Shown: one piece after another, positions 40,601 through 44,500 of the stretch
Position numbering within the stretch: position 1 is the stretch's first letter
Layout of the letters: each line of letters begins with the position of its first letter
Assembly: GCF_963576615.1 (NCBI RefSeq)
Contig: NC_088714.1
Location: 31,466,643-31,530,642 of the forward strand
DNA length: 64,000 nt
Source of the DNA: Watersipora subatra
Taxonomy: Eukaryota > Bryozoa > Gymnolaemata > Cheilostomatida > Watersiporidae
Direction of reading: 5' to 3'
Position numbers and translations under genes: made by a program
Notes under the pieces: generated by a model
What the model saw: the letters and a program-made list of their open reading frames with translations, nothing else
Database searches by the model: none
Told to the model about the DNA's origin: nothing

Positions 40601-40768
40601 ACCAATGCTGAGGCTCATGGCACCAATGCTGAGGGTCATGGCACCAATGCTGAGGCTCATGGCACCAATGCTGAGGCTCATGGCACCAATGCTGAGGCTC
40701 ATGGCACCAATGCTGAGGCTCATGGCACCAATGTCAGTCTGCCTAAAGAAGATGCAGAATATAGGTGA
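362..40768 (+). CDS. TSP1-repeat, mucin-stalk, single-pass membrane protein (25 visible exons, 5' partial)
   Basis: Joined exons: 362-491, 1595-1794, 2965-3057, 5199-5483, 7374-7607, 7811-8013, 8988-9188, 10419-10559, 13178-13365, 16270-16420, 17730-17773, 18448-18853, 20464-20611, 23239-23437, 24791-25024, 26915-27042, 31377-31853, 33652-33916, 35981-36208, 37144-37281, 37604-37773, 38376-38435, 38833-39015, 39623-39782, 40579-40768. Each junction is GT..AG and every phase matches, giving 1617 residues plus stop from position 364. Order: unknown ectodomain (1-235), 11-residue repeats (236-313), Cys-rich part (314-640), Ser/Thr stalk, TSP1 modules from about 759 to 1501 with two more Ser/Thr stalks, membrane helix near 1530-1550, heptad tail. 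TSP1 modules usually bind matrix or glycans at the cell surface; a receptor or adhesion role is inference. The start codon and any signal peptide lie upstream. No orthologue recognised. Confidence 0.82.
1595..1794 (+). CDS. TSP1 gene exon 2
   Basis: Acceptor 'tttatatttctag', donor 'gtaagt'; phase 2 in, phase 1 out. The exon completes a Lys codon from exon 1 and continues IRDTDNDLVYISPPTS, then LKFSGMLTCMYVFYEP, and ends near NNYCAHSGYAC. Four cysteines suggest disulfides in an extracellular fold continuous with exon 1. No family recognised. Confidence 0.75.
1984..2464. mobile_element. Short inverted-repeat element (hAT-like MITE)
   Basis: The left end 'ctttagagcagttcttctca' and the right end 'ttgagaagcattgctctaaag' are imperfect inverted repeats about 480 bp apart inside an intron. 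The end sequence resembles hAT-type termini (CAG..GTTCTCAA). I could not find a clean 8-bp target duplication, so the family is tentative. No coding capacity is evident. Confidence 0.5.
2965..3057 (+). CDS. TSP1 gene exon 3
   Basis: Acceptor 'ttttggctgcag', donor 'gtcagc'; phase 1 to phase 1. It encodes 31 residues around FKDAFINVPGELIDTTF and LRFDGAVSTES. A symmetric exon of this size can be skipped without losing frame. It continues the unrecognised N-terminal fold. Confidence 0.7.
3058..5198. other. Intron 3, no feature seen
   Basis: AT-rich intron sequence of about 2.1 kb. The stretch 4890-5130 is very AT-rich with irregular 'atatata' runs. I see no convincing exon, repeat family or RNA gene; the short open frame at 4663-4884 has no splice context or domain signal. 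Confidence 0.6.
5199..5483 (+). CDS. TSP1 gene exon 4
   Basis: Acceptor 'ttctattttag', donor 'gtaact'; phase 1 to phase 1, 95 residues. Peptide landmarks are DDSPKYVFSSGAQDE, LSDIEKDRLICDVSFG and TGLTCWLVRELSE. Three cysteines and one NQS glycosylation site suggest a lumenal or extracellular segment. The in-frame ATG at 5279 is internal, because the open frame continues back to the acceptor in the right phase. Confidence 0.78.
5789..6024. repeat. Minisatellite, 29-bp unit, about 8 copies
   Basis: Near-perfect tandem copies containing 'tgatgacaaatgacagtgac' followed by 'tactatgac', lying in the intron after exon 4. Copies are almost identical, which points to recent expansion. Confidence 0.93.
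7250..7373 (+). repeat. Long CT-rich polypyrimidine tract at a 3' splice site
   Basis: About 120 bases of pyrimidine-rich sequence built from 'ctctcgccctctcg' and 'ctctctccctctc' units, ending in 'tatctcttacag' at the acceptor of exon 5. It serves as, and greatly exceeds, a normal polypyrimidine tract. Length polymorphism here could affect splicing of the following repeat-coding exon. Confidence 0.85.
7374..7607 (+). CDS. TSP1 gene exon 5, coding 33-bp tandem repeat
   Basis: Phase 1 to phase 1; donor 'gtaagt'. After VTGNLADE it encodes five copies of an 11-residue unit of the type MSSGASLMRGV (33-bp DNA unit), then MRASNLVSLDACVSV. The last copy has drifted. Being symmetric, the exon can be skipped without a frame change, and copy number can change without frameshift. 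The repeat is Met/Ser/Gly-rich, lacks cysteine and is probably a flexible spacer; no named repeat family is recognised. Confidence 0.75.
7811..8013 (+). CDS. TSP1 gene exon 6, start of Cys-rich region
   Basis: Acceptor 'aaatgtttcag', donor 'gtatgg'; phase 1 to phase 0. Residues include FCIDCNYIFITRRDGSS and WDCLDYCTCSSFQYG. The CxxC and CxxxCxC spacing marks the start of a disulfide-rich ectodomain running through exon 12. The family is not recognised; the CTC/CYC pairs are superficially WSC-like but I would not assign that. Confidence 0.8.
8392..8900 (-). mobile_element. Dispersed SINE-like element with (TA)n end, copy 1
   Basis: Starts with a 'tatatatata' run followed by 'aaatctcagtgtttttctg' and 'tttgtccatttgtagcg', and ends with 'ccatgccgggcattcag'. 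Related copies, some reversed, occur at 19625-20036, 20905-21370, about 24300-24540 and 25630-26640. The short open frame at 8489-8686 lies inside it and is not a gene. It is non-autonomous; class uncertain. Confidence 0.6.
8988..9188 (+). CDS. TSP1 gene exon 7
   Basis: Acceptor 'ttataccttccag', donor 'gtgagt'; phase 0 to phase 0, 67 residues. Peptide landmarks are MIAGERCYCQYGIFG, YECEELCPHWELQYAD and FRSCVEPSI. Six cysteines continue the disulfide-rich region. The exon is symmetric and skippable. Its leading Met is internal, not a start. Confidence 0.82.
9431..9560. repeat. Short tandem repeat, about 31-bp unit, 4 copies
   Basis: Copies of 'gatatactaacacaaattat' followed by 'atagccaata', each slightly diverged, within the intron after exon 7. 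Confidence 0.8.
10419..10559 (+). CDS. TSP1 gene exon 8
   Basis: Acceptor 'tgcaatgtttcag', donor 'gtaata'; phase 0 to phase 0, 47 residues: MVPGVLTDSECYPNDKK, then LITDYVDGLCPMLTF and SVCDCTSLLQ. The CDC pair repeats the CxC theme of exons 6 and 7. Symmetric exon. Confidence 0.8.
11025..11250 (+). pseudogene. Fossil GIY-YIG endonuclease of a Penelope-like retroelement
   Basis: Reading through the ATG at 11088, the translation runs NNCPLSGESLTQSIIYQA upstream, then ETYVGLTEGGFKTRH and RNSTELTTRVRYLK. The YVGLTEG..KTR block followed by N/S-TEL is the pattern I know from GIY-YIG-type endonuclease ends of retroelements, especially Penelope-like ones. Only the endonuclease end remains, with no reverse transcriptase nearby, so it is a decayed fragment within the intron after exon 8. 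Family assignment is from memory of the motif. Confidence 0.55.
11908..12882. mobile_element. About 975-bp element with 12-bp inverted termini
   Basis: 'cccacgaccaaa' at 11908-11919 is exactly mirrored by 'tttggtcgtggg' at 12871-12882. The left part is richer in GC than the intron around it and contains the palindromic 'gcacatgtgc'. No transposase is visible, so I read it as a non-autonomous DNA element. The flanking 'atatata' runs obscure any target duplication. Confidence 0.5.
13178..13365 (+). CDS. TSP1 gene exon 9
   Basis: Acceptor 'ggatttttacag', donor 'gtaagt'; phase 0 to phase 2, 62 residues plus two bases. Landmarks are NDIYFCNAPFDETPS, LLVEAVCTVYYSD, QNNCSKLCPDQ and RPCCVADVS. Six cysteines; an NCS glycosylation site. 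It belongs to the same Cys-rich block as its neighbours. Confidence 0.82.
13366..16269. other. Intron 9, mostly featureless
   Basis: A 2.9-kb AT-rich intron. A possible tRNA-derived short element lies near 15080-15190: the stretch 'gtatggcaaaggttcaagtc' resembles a polymerase III B box. The rest shows no repeat or open frame I can support. Confidence 0.5.
16270..16420 (+). CDS. TSP1 gene exon 10
   Basis: Acceptor 'attttatttgcatag', donor 'gtgagt'; phase 2 to phase 0, about 51 residues. Landmarks are VCSHDETKDMENLNC, SNCSTGCLNIIYYVDC and TITSNITG. Five cysteines and several N-glycosylation sites (NCT, NCS, NIT) support an extracellular location. Confidence 0.8.
16669..16830. repeat. Degenerate tandem repeat, about 20-bp unit
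   Basis: Irregular copies of 'ctacctcataactatatact' in the intron after exon 10. Confidence 0.75.
17395..17640. repeat. Degenerate tandem repeat
   Basis: Repeated 'gtgtaattaacatatcgtgt' and 'aactagcata' modules with drifting spacing, ending about 90 bases before exon 11. Confidence 0.75.
17730..17773 (+). CDS. TSP1 gene exon 11, 44-bp microexon
   Basis: Acceptor 'gtatttttctag', donor 'gtattt'; phase 0 to phase 2. It encodes TPRDEEPRATDVCE plus two bases. It is short, and the weak donor lowers confidence, but its phases are what is needed to join exon 10 to exon 12. Skipping it would put exon 12 out of frame. Confidence 0.62.
18448..18853 (+). CDS. TSP1 gene exon 12, mucin-like Ser/Thr stalk
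   Basis: Acceptor 'taattttgcag', donor 'gtaaac'; phase 2 to phase 0, about 136 residues. It opens with SSCEQYSNYQRSGCPE, continues as roughly 100 residues dominated by Ser and Thr with Pro and Ala, and closes with YFSCNCADGTVYS. The stalk is a classic O-glycosylation substrate that would extend the TSP1 part from the Cys-rich head. The repeat is compositional, with no strict period. Confidence 0.85.
18955..19016. repeat. Three copies of a 20-bp unit
   Basis: 'tgagagaatgttatgtacac' is present three times, the last copy truncated, about 100 bases downstream of exon 12's donor. Confidence 0.85.
19625..20036 (+). mobile_element. Dispersed SINE-like element with (TA)n tail, copy 2
   Basis: Begins near 'aacgctcgatgttgcacggg', includes a tRNA-like stretch 'gaaggtctcgagatcaaaac', then 'ctataactggacacaat' and 'agacaaacactga', and ends in about 24 TA dinucleotides (19990-20034). 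The orientation is opposite to the copy at 8392-8900. Confidence 0.6.
20464..20611 (+). CDS. TSP1 gene exon 13, TSP1-like module 1
   Basis: Acceptor 'attttctgtttag', donor 'gtgagt'; phase 0 to phase 1. It encodes EGVNCVSSCPMWSEWTEY followed by CFCGAQPVLEFARTC. WSEWTEYC is the tryptophan ladder of a TSP1 module, but the next cysteines form CFC rather than CSxTC, and the usual RxRxC run is reduced to FARTC. Confidence 0.83.
20905..21370 (+). mobile_element. Dispersed SINE-like element, copy 3
   Basis: Starts 'actagttgaatgcccgacgg' and 'tgcacgggcaataaaa', passes a tRNA-like 'tggtgtagtgaatggacatg', and ends with 'cgctataactgggcat' and 'ggacagacagacatg'. Same family and orientation as copy 2, without a long TA tail. 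It contains a small inverted repeat around 'agcagtacgaagtactgct'. Confidence 0.6.
21524..21635. repeat. 12-bp tandem repeat, about 9 copies
   Basis: Near-perfect copies of 'tatgttgtgatc'. It also reads as a VIYV tetrapeptide repeat, but no splice context supports coding. Confidence 0.92.
21735..22375. repeat. Minisatellite, about 31-bp unit, roughly 20 copies
   Basis: Unit 'gttaattgggaccagcccct' followed by 'cactcttcgga', moderately diverged, richer in GC than the surrounding intron. Followed at 22495-22587 by a separate two-copy repeat of about 47 bp ('catgaggcatgatgaagggt'). Confidence 0.92.
22915..23117. repeat. AT-rich tandem repeat, about 31-bp unit, six copies
   Basis: Copies of 'aatcaataaatatattgata' followed by 'cataatgtc', diverged, ending about 120 bases before exon 14. 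Confidence 0.8.
23239..23437 (+). CDS. TSP1 gene exon 14, Cys-rich linker
   Basis: Acceptor 'gttgttgcag', donor 'gtatta'; phase 1 to phase 2. Encodes CDLELVENDVTNVTCDC, DECDCNYEYGRRGYEC and QPYQCKEQCS. About nine cysteines in 66 residues with CDC pairs. It probably completes the half-module started in exon 13 and begins the next. Confidence 0.82.
23470..23920. mobile_element. Foldback copy of a dispersed repeat
   Basis: The arm at 23785-23915 ('agttttatcaatttaatttt', 'gatactctctgataaaatct') is inverted relative to the arm at 23480-23590 ('attttatcagaaagtatcgg'). The single-arm sequence recurs alone at 37990-38135 and 52745-52880. It is therefore a mobile or foldback repeat, inserted just after exon 14. 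No coding capacity seen. Confidence 0.6.
24791..25024 (+). CDS. TSP1 gene exon 15, TSP1 modules 2 and start of 3
   Basis: Acceptor 'tctacgtttag', donor 'gtgagt'; phase 2 to phase 2. SYGSWAEWSECGPCG opens a full module that runs through HSRSRNCSLAK to CDCG; YSWSEWGLCDCRTGERER then opens the next. The second module has the CDC variant. It ends after the Arg ladder with a split AG|A codon, the same place as in the later TSP1 exons. Confidence 0.87.
25630..26640 (-). mobile_element. Dispersed SINE-like element, copy 4, expanded
   Basis: Starts in a TA run, then 'aattctcaagatttgtctgt' and 'ttgtctgtccagttatagcg', and ends near 'acactgggcactcatctag', which mirrors the start of copy 3. At about 1 kb it is longer than the other copies, so it may contain an insertion; I see no open frame of note inside. 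Confidence 0.5.
26645..26882. repeat. TATACAG/TATATAC low-complexity repeat
   Basis: Irregular array of 'agtatatatacagtatata' type sequence immediately upstream of exon 16. The minus-strand frames rich in Tyr and Ile across it are artefacts of composition. Confidence 0.9.
26915..27042 (+). CDS. TSP1 gene exon 16, end of module 3 and Thr-rich stalk
   Basis: Acceptor 'aattttgcacag', donor 'gtgagc'; phase 2 to phase 1. RCWDNYPLDD closes the module from exon 15, then TTVTVATAETPTTF and a Thr/Pro/Ala stretch ending DATPP form a short O-glycosylation-prone stalk. Confidence 0.78.
27597..29472 (-). mobile_element. Internally deleted P-element/THAP-type DNA transposon
   Basis: The left end 'tagtaaaccctagatatgcg' (27597) is inverted at the right end 'tagggtttacta' (29461-29472). 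A second inverted pair lies inside: 'gtgaggcctataatt' at 27631-27645 and 'aattataggcctcac' at 29411-29425. Between them, on the minus strand, lies a decayed THAP-containing transposase. The element is about 1.9 kb, too short for the RNase-H-like catalytic part, so it is non-autonomous. It sits antisense in the intron between exons 16 and 17 of the TSP1 gene. Confidence 0.75.
27936..28862 (-). pseudogene. THAP-domain transposase remnant
   Basis: Minus-strand translation from about 28862 gives a THAP zinc finger: WCCAYGCSSYPEKCPD, LAFHRFPNKK, then LCSGHFQKDCY and an AVPTIF-type end (DAIPTIF). These are the C2CH ligands and core residues of THAP domains. A TAG at 28707-28709 breaks the finger, a frameshift follows it, then a coiled coil (LKRRIKTLQQRVRRLEQ) and, after a TAA at 28077, SPKAYEYLRTLY and CQPGFL, typical of the P-element/THAP9 transposase segment downstream of the finger. 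The RNase H-like DDE part is absent. Not functional. Confidence 0.78.
29516..29549. other. 34-bp perfect palindrome
   Basis: The two arms 'catagatatatatacct' and 'aggtatatatatctatg' are exact reverse complements around a central CCTAGG. It lies 44 bases beyond the right end of the THAP element and could form a cruciform or hairpin. Confidence 0.85.
29866..30545. repeat. Minisatellite, 30-bp unit, about 22 copies
   Basis: Unit 'cacatgtcctccaatcatgt' followed by 'accacttact'. Because the unit is a multiple of three, open frames run through it on both strands (for example an SSNHVPLTHM repeat), but it lies wholly inside the intron between exons 16 and 17 and has no suitable splice sites. I treat it as non-coding. 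Confidence 0.92.
31377..31853 (+). CDS. TSP1 gene exon 17, long mucin-like stalk
   Basis: Acceptor 'ttatttgttgttgtag', donor 'gtgagt'; phase 1 to phase 1, about 159 residues. It starts EESTSAATEPTKLSSQ and is dominated by Ser/Thr runs such as SVTTTTSSTTTSTITSTTSG, ending IPTTTHPSQN. There is local periodicity of 'agtaccattactagtacaac'. An upstream AG (after 'catttcag' at 31344) would bring in a stop, so the TAG site is used. The symmetric phase makes this stalk an optional cassette. Confidence 0.85.
31925..32512. repeat. Tandem repeat of about 75 bp with 25-bp subunits, interrupted by an insertion
   Basis: Modules 'gaacactagtgaccctatag' and 'ctatacacactagcgactgt' alternate across the region. 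The array is split at 32112-32290 by an unrelated inverted-repeat element. Confidence 0.85.
32112..32290. mobile_element. Small inverted-repeat element inserted in a tandem array
   Basis: Ends 'gacctgccaac' and 'gttggcaggta' are inverted; internal 'gcaatgcgtgaga' and 'caatgcgtgagag' motifs recur. The array sequence 'ctagtgacca' occurs immediately on both sides, consistent with a 10-bp or shorter target duplication or with insertion at a unit boundary. The end sequence is one I recall as widespread in marine invertebrates. Confidence 0.62.
33103..33610 (+). pseudogene. Fossil mariner-family transposase
   Basis: From the ATG at 33103 the reading is MAAPLEICLHVAQRAVIRLL, then SYGVTPSDI, matching the N-terminal helix-turn-helix region of mariner-like transposases. 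After frameshifts and stops come KVKEIAE and LSISFGTIHPIF (the second helix-turn-helix) and KKNLDRVKKDGDSF, which precedes the first catalytic Asp. The catalytic region is too damaged to read. It ends about 40 bases before exon 18 of the TSP1 gene and is dead. Confidence 0.6.
33652..33916 (+). CDS. TSP1 gene exon 18, TSP1 module 4 and start of 5
   Basis: Acceptor 'aacaatctttttag', donor 'gtgcta'; phase 1 to phase 2. SWCKGFESCSYVCPYY leads into AAEWGEWEPCNCFKNRRF, a TSP1 module with the CNC variant; YSDWTTWSKCSCSMTRSN then starts another with CSC. The donor is weak, but the phase agrees with exon 19 and the split codon matches the other TSP1 junctions. Confidence 0.84.
35981..36208 (+). CDS. 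TSP1 gene exon 19, end of module 5 and start of 6
   Basis: Acceptor 'agagttgtttcag', donor 'gtttgt'; phase 2 to phase 2. RFYFWYRTRECLEDSC closes module 5; CWLSWSDWSTCAREDG and CGTGGSSSRTRYADC form module 6, which has the more canonical spacing with a CGTGG insert. The exon ends at a split AG|A codon after TCSQ. Confidence 0.86.
37144..37281 (+). CDS. TSP1 gene exon 20, TSP1-like module 7
   Basis: Acceptor 'aatgaaattttag', donor 'gtgagt'; phase 2 to phase 2. RFETDTNNECVVFTC closes the previous module, and FGLWGEWEEWQKVKRCG then SNQTRIRNCEY forms the next, with a Trp ladder of WGEWEEW and only one Cys before the Arg ladder. Symmetric exon. Confidence 0.82.
37604..37773 (+). CDS. TSP1 gene exon 21, Cys-rich linker
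   Basis: Acceptor 'catctcaccttacag', donor 'gtatga'; phase 2 to phase 1. SYRTIESWSNSTCDVDCW, then CIVDESEKKCFENICEQNC and a tail AEFNLTFKCK. It completes module 7; eight cysteines and sites NST and NLT fit an extracellular domain. Confidence 0.82.
37990..38135. repeat. Dispersed repeat, single-arm copy
   Basis: Contains 'agttttatcaattttaattt', 'gaaacatcctggctgtcaga' and 'agtttctgataaaatctgct', matching the arms of the foldback at 23470-23920 and the copy at 52745-52880. Confidence 0.65.
38376..38435 (+). CDS. TSP1 gene exon 22, 60-bp exon
   Basis: Acceptor 'ttttctgatcacag', donor 'gtaagc'; phase 1 to phase 1. It encodes DPASGQYIDNIEKDKRIV followed by TC. Its 3' end and donor are copied in the tandem duplication immediately downstream. 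Symmetric and skippable. Confidence 0.75.
38427..38645. repeat. Tandem duplication of about 105 bp covering the exon 22 donor
   Basis: 'tgtgacgtgtggtaagctga' occurs at 38426 and again at 38535, each followed by about 85 nearly identical bases including 'aagaaatgtatggtttat'. The second copy is intronic and holds a duplicate donor, 'gtgtg|gtaagc'. Confidence 0.9.
38833..39015 (+). CDS. TSP1 gene exon 23, TSP1 module 8
   Basis: Acceptor 'tctcgtttaaaag', donor 'gtaaga'; phase 1 to phase 1. GSGTIWSEWTTCGISCGF then QYRSQVCNLDEN, LISETCKNV and KWCFVKEKCP. This is the most canonical TSP1 module of the gene (WxxWxxCxxxCG) and is carried by one symmetric exon next to the membrane. Confidence 0.86.
39623..39782 (+). 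CDS. TSP1 gene exon 24, transmembrane helix
   Basis: Acceptor 'catttttaatgcag', phase 1 in. An acidic juxtamembrane stretch (EEEIVATLIPEEQK, AVESEEG) is followed by the helix ITSGIGFVVIGVLVLIVVL and DVPSLL. It ends at an ideal donor, 'ctt|gtaagt' (phase 2). If unspliced, TAA at 39784-39786 would terminate the protein right after the helix, leaving almost no cytoplasmic part; both outcomes may occur. Confidence 0.83.
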
Positions 40769-40940
40769 CTTTACTATTGGTTCGTCTGTTTTTTGTTCGA
40801 AATTTATCTTCCGAAAATTCTGATGAGCTTGCTGAAAATTATAGTGCTACTTTCTATTCAAATGTCACTCTTGATAAAATGCCACTATTGGAAAAGGATT
40901 GAAAAATACAAAGCCATGGCGTACAAATAGAGGCTTTACG
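39880..40940. mobile_element. Inverted-repeat pair bracketing exon 25
   Basis: 'cgtaaaacctctattt' at 39880-39895 is inverted at 40925-40940 ('aaatagaggctttacg', 15 of 16 matching). Next to the left end is 'gaacgccact'-type sequence, and near the right end related 'aatgccact'. This is either one element of about 1.06 kb with exon 25 inside, or two opposed copies. The ends match a repeat I recall from marine invertebrates, starting CCGTAAAACCTCTATTT. Confidence 0.55.
40579..40768 (+). CDS. TSP1 gene exon 25, heptapeptide-repeat cytoplasmic tail (candidate last exon)
   Basis: Acceptor 'aaaaaatggttcag', phase 2 in, agreeing with the donor of exon 24. It encodes KNAESHGTNAEAHGTNAE and further HGTNAEA heptads (21-bp DNA unit, seven copies), then VSLPKEDAEYR and TGA at 40766-40768. 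A possible donor ('atag|gtgact') just before the stop means the tail might continue. The heptads are hydrophilic and uncharged apart from Glu and His; no known motif. The repeat lies between transposon-like inverted repeats, so exonisation is possible and use of this exon is unproven. Confidence 0.55.
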
Positions 40941-41442
40941 GTACATGCCCCTTGTTTATAAACTCTGACACAGTTAGCATAAACATTTTGATTCTATACC
41001 CTGAAGTTTCCAGTAATATGGAGCAAGACTACAACGTGACCGGATGACCAACTTTAAGCCACCTTCACATGCATATTTATAATAACCTACAACAGCAAAT
41101 GATGAACATTGGGCTAAAACCTTCTGGAATCAAAAGTTATAACAGTAATTTACATTAAATACTAGTAGTGACAACCTTCTACCTGGTGCTGACTTAAGAA
41201 TTTTGCTGCCTTTTAATTATAAAAGTACTAGTTTTAAGTTTTTCTCATACCAAGCTCAAATTAGGTAGTTCATTGCCTTTCAGAGTGTAATTGACTGCAC
41301 AAGTTTATTTGGCGGAGAGCAAATTTGGTTGGTTGGAGGCACTTGCCACAACCAGTGGTCTTTTTGGGAATTGCACCTCAAGCTGATGTATTTTACAGGT
41401 CTAGTGTTCTAAACCAATAGACTGCAGCTACAAATGGAAATA

Positions 41443-41586
41443 AATAAAATAAAATAGCATAGAATAGCAGAAATATTCAAGTACTCATATGTGAGAATGG
41501 GGAGATGCACTGTGTGCTCATTATATATATATATATCATAACTAAATAGTCACAGAATAATGTATTTATTAGTAATTGACAATAAA
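41443..41586 (+). terminator. Polyadenylation signals downstream of the TSP1 gene
   Basis: AATAAA occurs at 41443 and 41581, the latter followed by a T-rich stretch. Either could end the TSP1 transcript. Assignment is by position only. Confidence 0.4.
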
Positions 41587-44500
41587 GCTTTCAAGTTCAA
41601 TAAACTTGAATTCTTGAAAATGCTTAGTGTAGGTTTTACCGGTCTGCCTATCAATTTACCCTTTTTTTTATAAAAAAAAAGTAAAAAAATTTTTTCTAAA
41701 ACTGTCTAGAAAGAAACCCTGTTGCACTATTTTGTTTTAGCTCATAATCCTCAAAGAGGAGCAAGGTTTTAATGTTAGCTATTTATTCAAACCAAAAATA
41801 TTGTGCAACAGTAAATGGAATGCAATTGTACAAGTAAATGTAAAGACAAAATAATCAGCATTCAAAATAAATATGGAAATTTTCTCTTTGCCGTGTTTTG
41901 CTAAGCTACCAACTTGATTATTAGGAGTTCAAATATTTAAAGGTAGTTCTTTCAGCAAGGCTGCTTCTACTGCCAGTCATCTCAGGTGATTTCTACAGGG
42001 CATTTATGTTTAGAGTAATTATTACATTTTTTATGACTATTCTTATATAAAATGCAACTATATTTATTTTAATATTTCTAATTGACTAACACCTATTTCT
42101 AGTTTACCTAATGCTTTATGAATCAAGTAATTAGCCTTCCGTTTCAACTCTGCCAATGGTACCGGCCGCTACATCAATCTGTGTCATATTTGGTCTTTAT
42201 TGAAGGCTTATGCCTAAAAACATTCTAATGGAAAGAAAATCATGCCAGTTACAGAAAATATATGTTGGGTAGATTTTATTAAAAATCATTGTTTGTATGA
42301 CAGAATTCATTGCATTTATTTGTCATCGCTCTCAACACTATTCTAGCTGGCTATCCATATCCTGTACACTCATATTTTTGTCAGCTTTAGAGGTTTACTC
42401 ATACAAATATTTAGGTCGTATAACTTTTCATTTTTTCTGATTAGAATATATGTCAGCCATTTTAAGTTTGCGTGTTGTTTGTATAAAACAAAAGGCTAAA
42501 CAGAAAAGTTGATGAAAACCACTGTCTCATGCGTGAAATTGAAATATTGTATATGTCTATGAATGGGAATTCTTTTGAAGATGGAAGTGCAGATACTTTT
42601 CATAGCTAACATATAACATTGCTTATATATTGTTTATATTAGGTGAAAATGTTTTTATGCAAATTTCCTCTCCGTTATTTACACGCACTGACTAAACACT
42701 GCAAAATGTTCCTTACCGCATTTTCTGCTATCGCTTGTACAACATTAACAATTAAGTGTTAATTTTTGCTACAACTAAAATGCTAGTGAGTGAAAATTCA
42801 CATCAGCTCTGGAAGTATGCTTATGGGTTTCAAGGCATGTATGAAATTTACAGGGAGCTGAATGTACGATTCATTGGCAACATAAAGTCAGCATGTGGTA
42901 TGAACAAAGCAGAGGATGCTGCCGATATCACATTGGATGCCAGTGGCCCTGACTAGCTATATACTGTCCATGCAACATTCTTTTGTACTTATGTGACAGG
43001 TGGCAACAAGTGGCTTTGAAATACGCAGGTATAACTGCCTGCTCACTTGTAATTTCATATTTCATATCTCTAAAAACTTTTATGCCTTTAAACTGGTGTT
43101 GTTTTGTATTAGCTGTTTTGTATTAGCTGTTATTGTAATGTTTTTATATATTAAACAAGTAGTCCACATGCCTGTGGGCTGCCTTCTGACTGTACACTAA
43201 TCTCTCTGTGTGTTGGTATTGTGCTATATAAAAATATGGTATTTGATATCTCACTATAGTTCCATATTGCAGCTATACTTTTTGAAGATGTAAAGAAAAA
43301 AGAGGATAAGTCTATCAACCCAGTGTGTGTATCAAGACAGTTGTCAGAGTAAAATTAGGAGTTACCCACTCAATATACATTAGTAAATTCGTACTATGAG
43401 CGATCGATAACTGGCAAATTAATCAGATTGGTGACTATTTCTCCATTACTTTGTCATGCTACTTTCTCACTAAAATCTCCCTGGCCTATTTCATCAAAGT
43501 TCTGTTAAACTCCTGTTTTGAATGGCTAAAGCAAATATCCCTATCACTTGAAATCACATACCCAGCAAACAGGAATATATACAAAACAAATAAGCAAGAT
43601 TATACCTTTGCAGAAGAAGTGTATTAACTGAATTATAAATTAATTAAAGTTTTGGTGATGTTCGTGTAAATCTATAGGTTTGGTTTACCATTTGTACCAC
43701 TTTTAGCATGTGTTCGTTGAACACTCTTTGAACTCACTGAATTTTTGAAGCACCCTATAGTAGGTATTTCAATAAACAAATAAATCTTTCCCAATCGAAA
43801 CTACAAAATACAGGTTTAAACTAGTGATATGTTTTCATACCTTTGGTAAACTATAACTAAAATAATATTTTAATTATCTTTATAATATTATAATTATCTT
43901 ATTTAATTTAGAAAAATGTAAGCAGAGCTGTAAACTAGCTAAAATGTATATATAACAAAGAATAATAAAATTTAGTCTGGTTGAGTTTGTCACCAAATTA
44001 CAATTATTTGAAGTATTACAATTGGAAGTATCAGCGCATAACTTACCGCTAAAGAGGTTAGAATGCTTCTCTATCAGCCGATAGTAACAGAGGTGAAAAC
44101 ATCATAAAGGTCAACTACGGTCCTACAAGAGAAATCTCTCCTAATTACTTCTGTAAAGCATTCCTGGCTTGCAACTTCCTCACTCTATGTGAAAATACGC
44201 TCGTGCTTTCACACACAAAATAAAGAGGAGAGTAAAAATATTTTATTGGATAAGCAGACAAGTTTAACAACCTTGTTCAAAAACTTCTTATAATAATGAC
44301 TTGAATAATTAAATTATTAAAACATATATTTTTTTTATAGCAACATTATTTTGGTGTAACCCTGATAACCTTCATAAGACAAGCTTGAAACACTCCTGAA
44401 CCTGAACAATAAAAACCAACGGATACAACGTGAGAAACACCATGTATTTCAGAGCAAACAATTTTGTTTTATTATGAGTAGTTTTAGGATTCAACCATTT

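Noticed and set aside
42756-42956. 66-codon frame in the spacer
   Set aside because: No splice context or domain; length is expected by chance.
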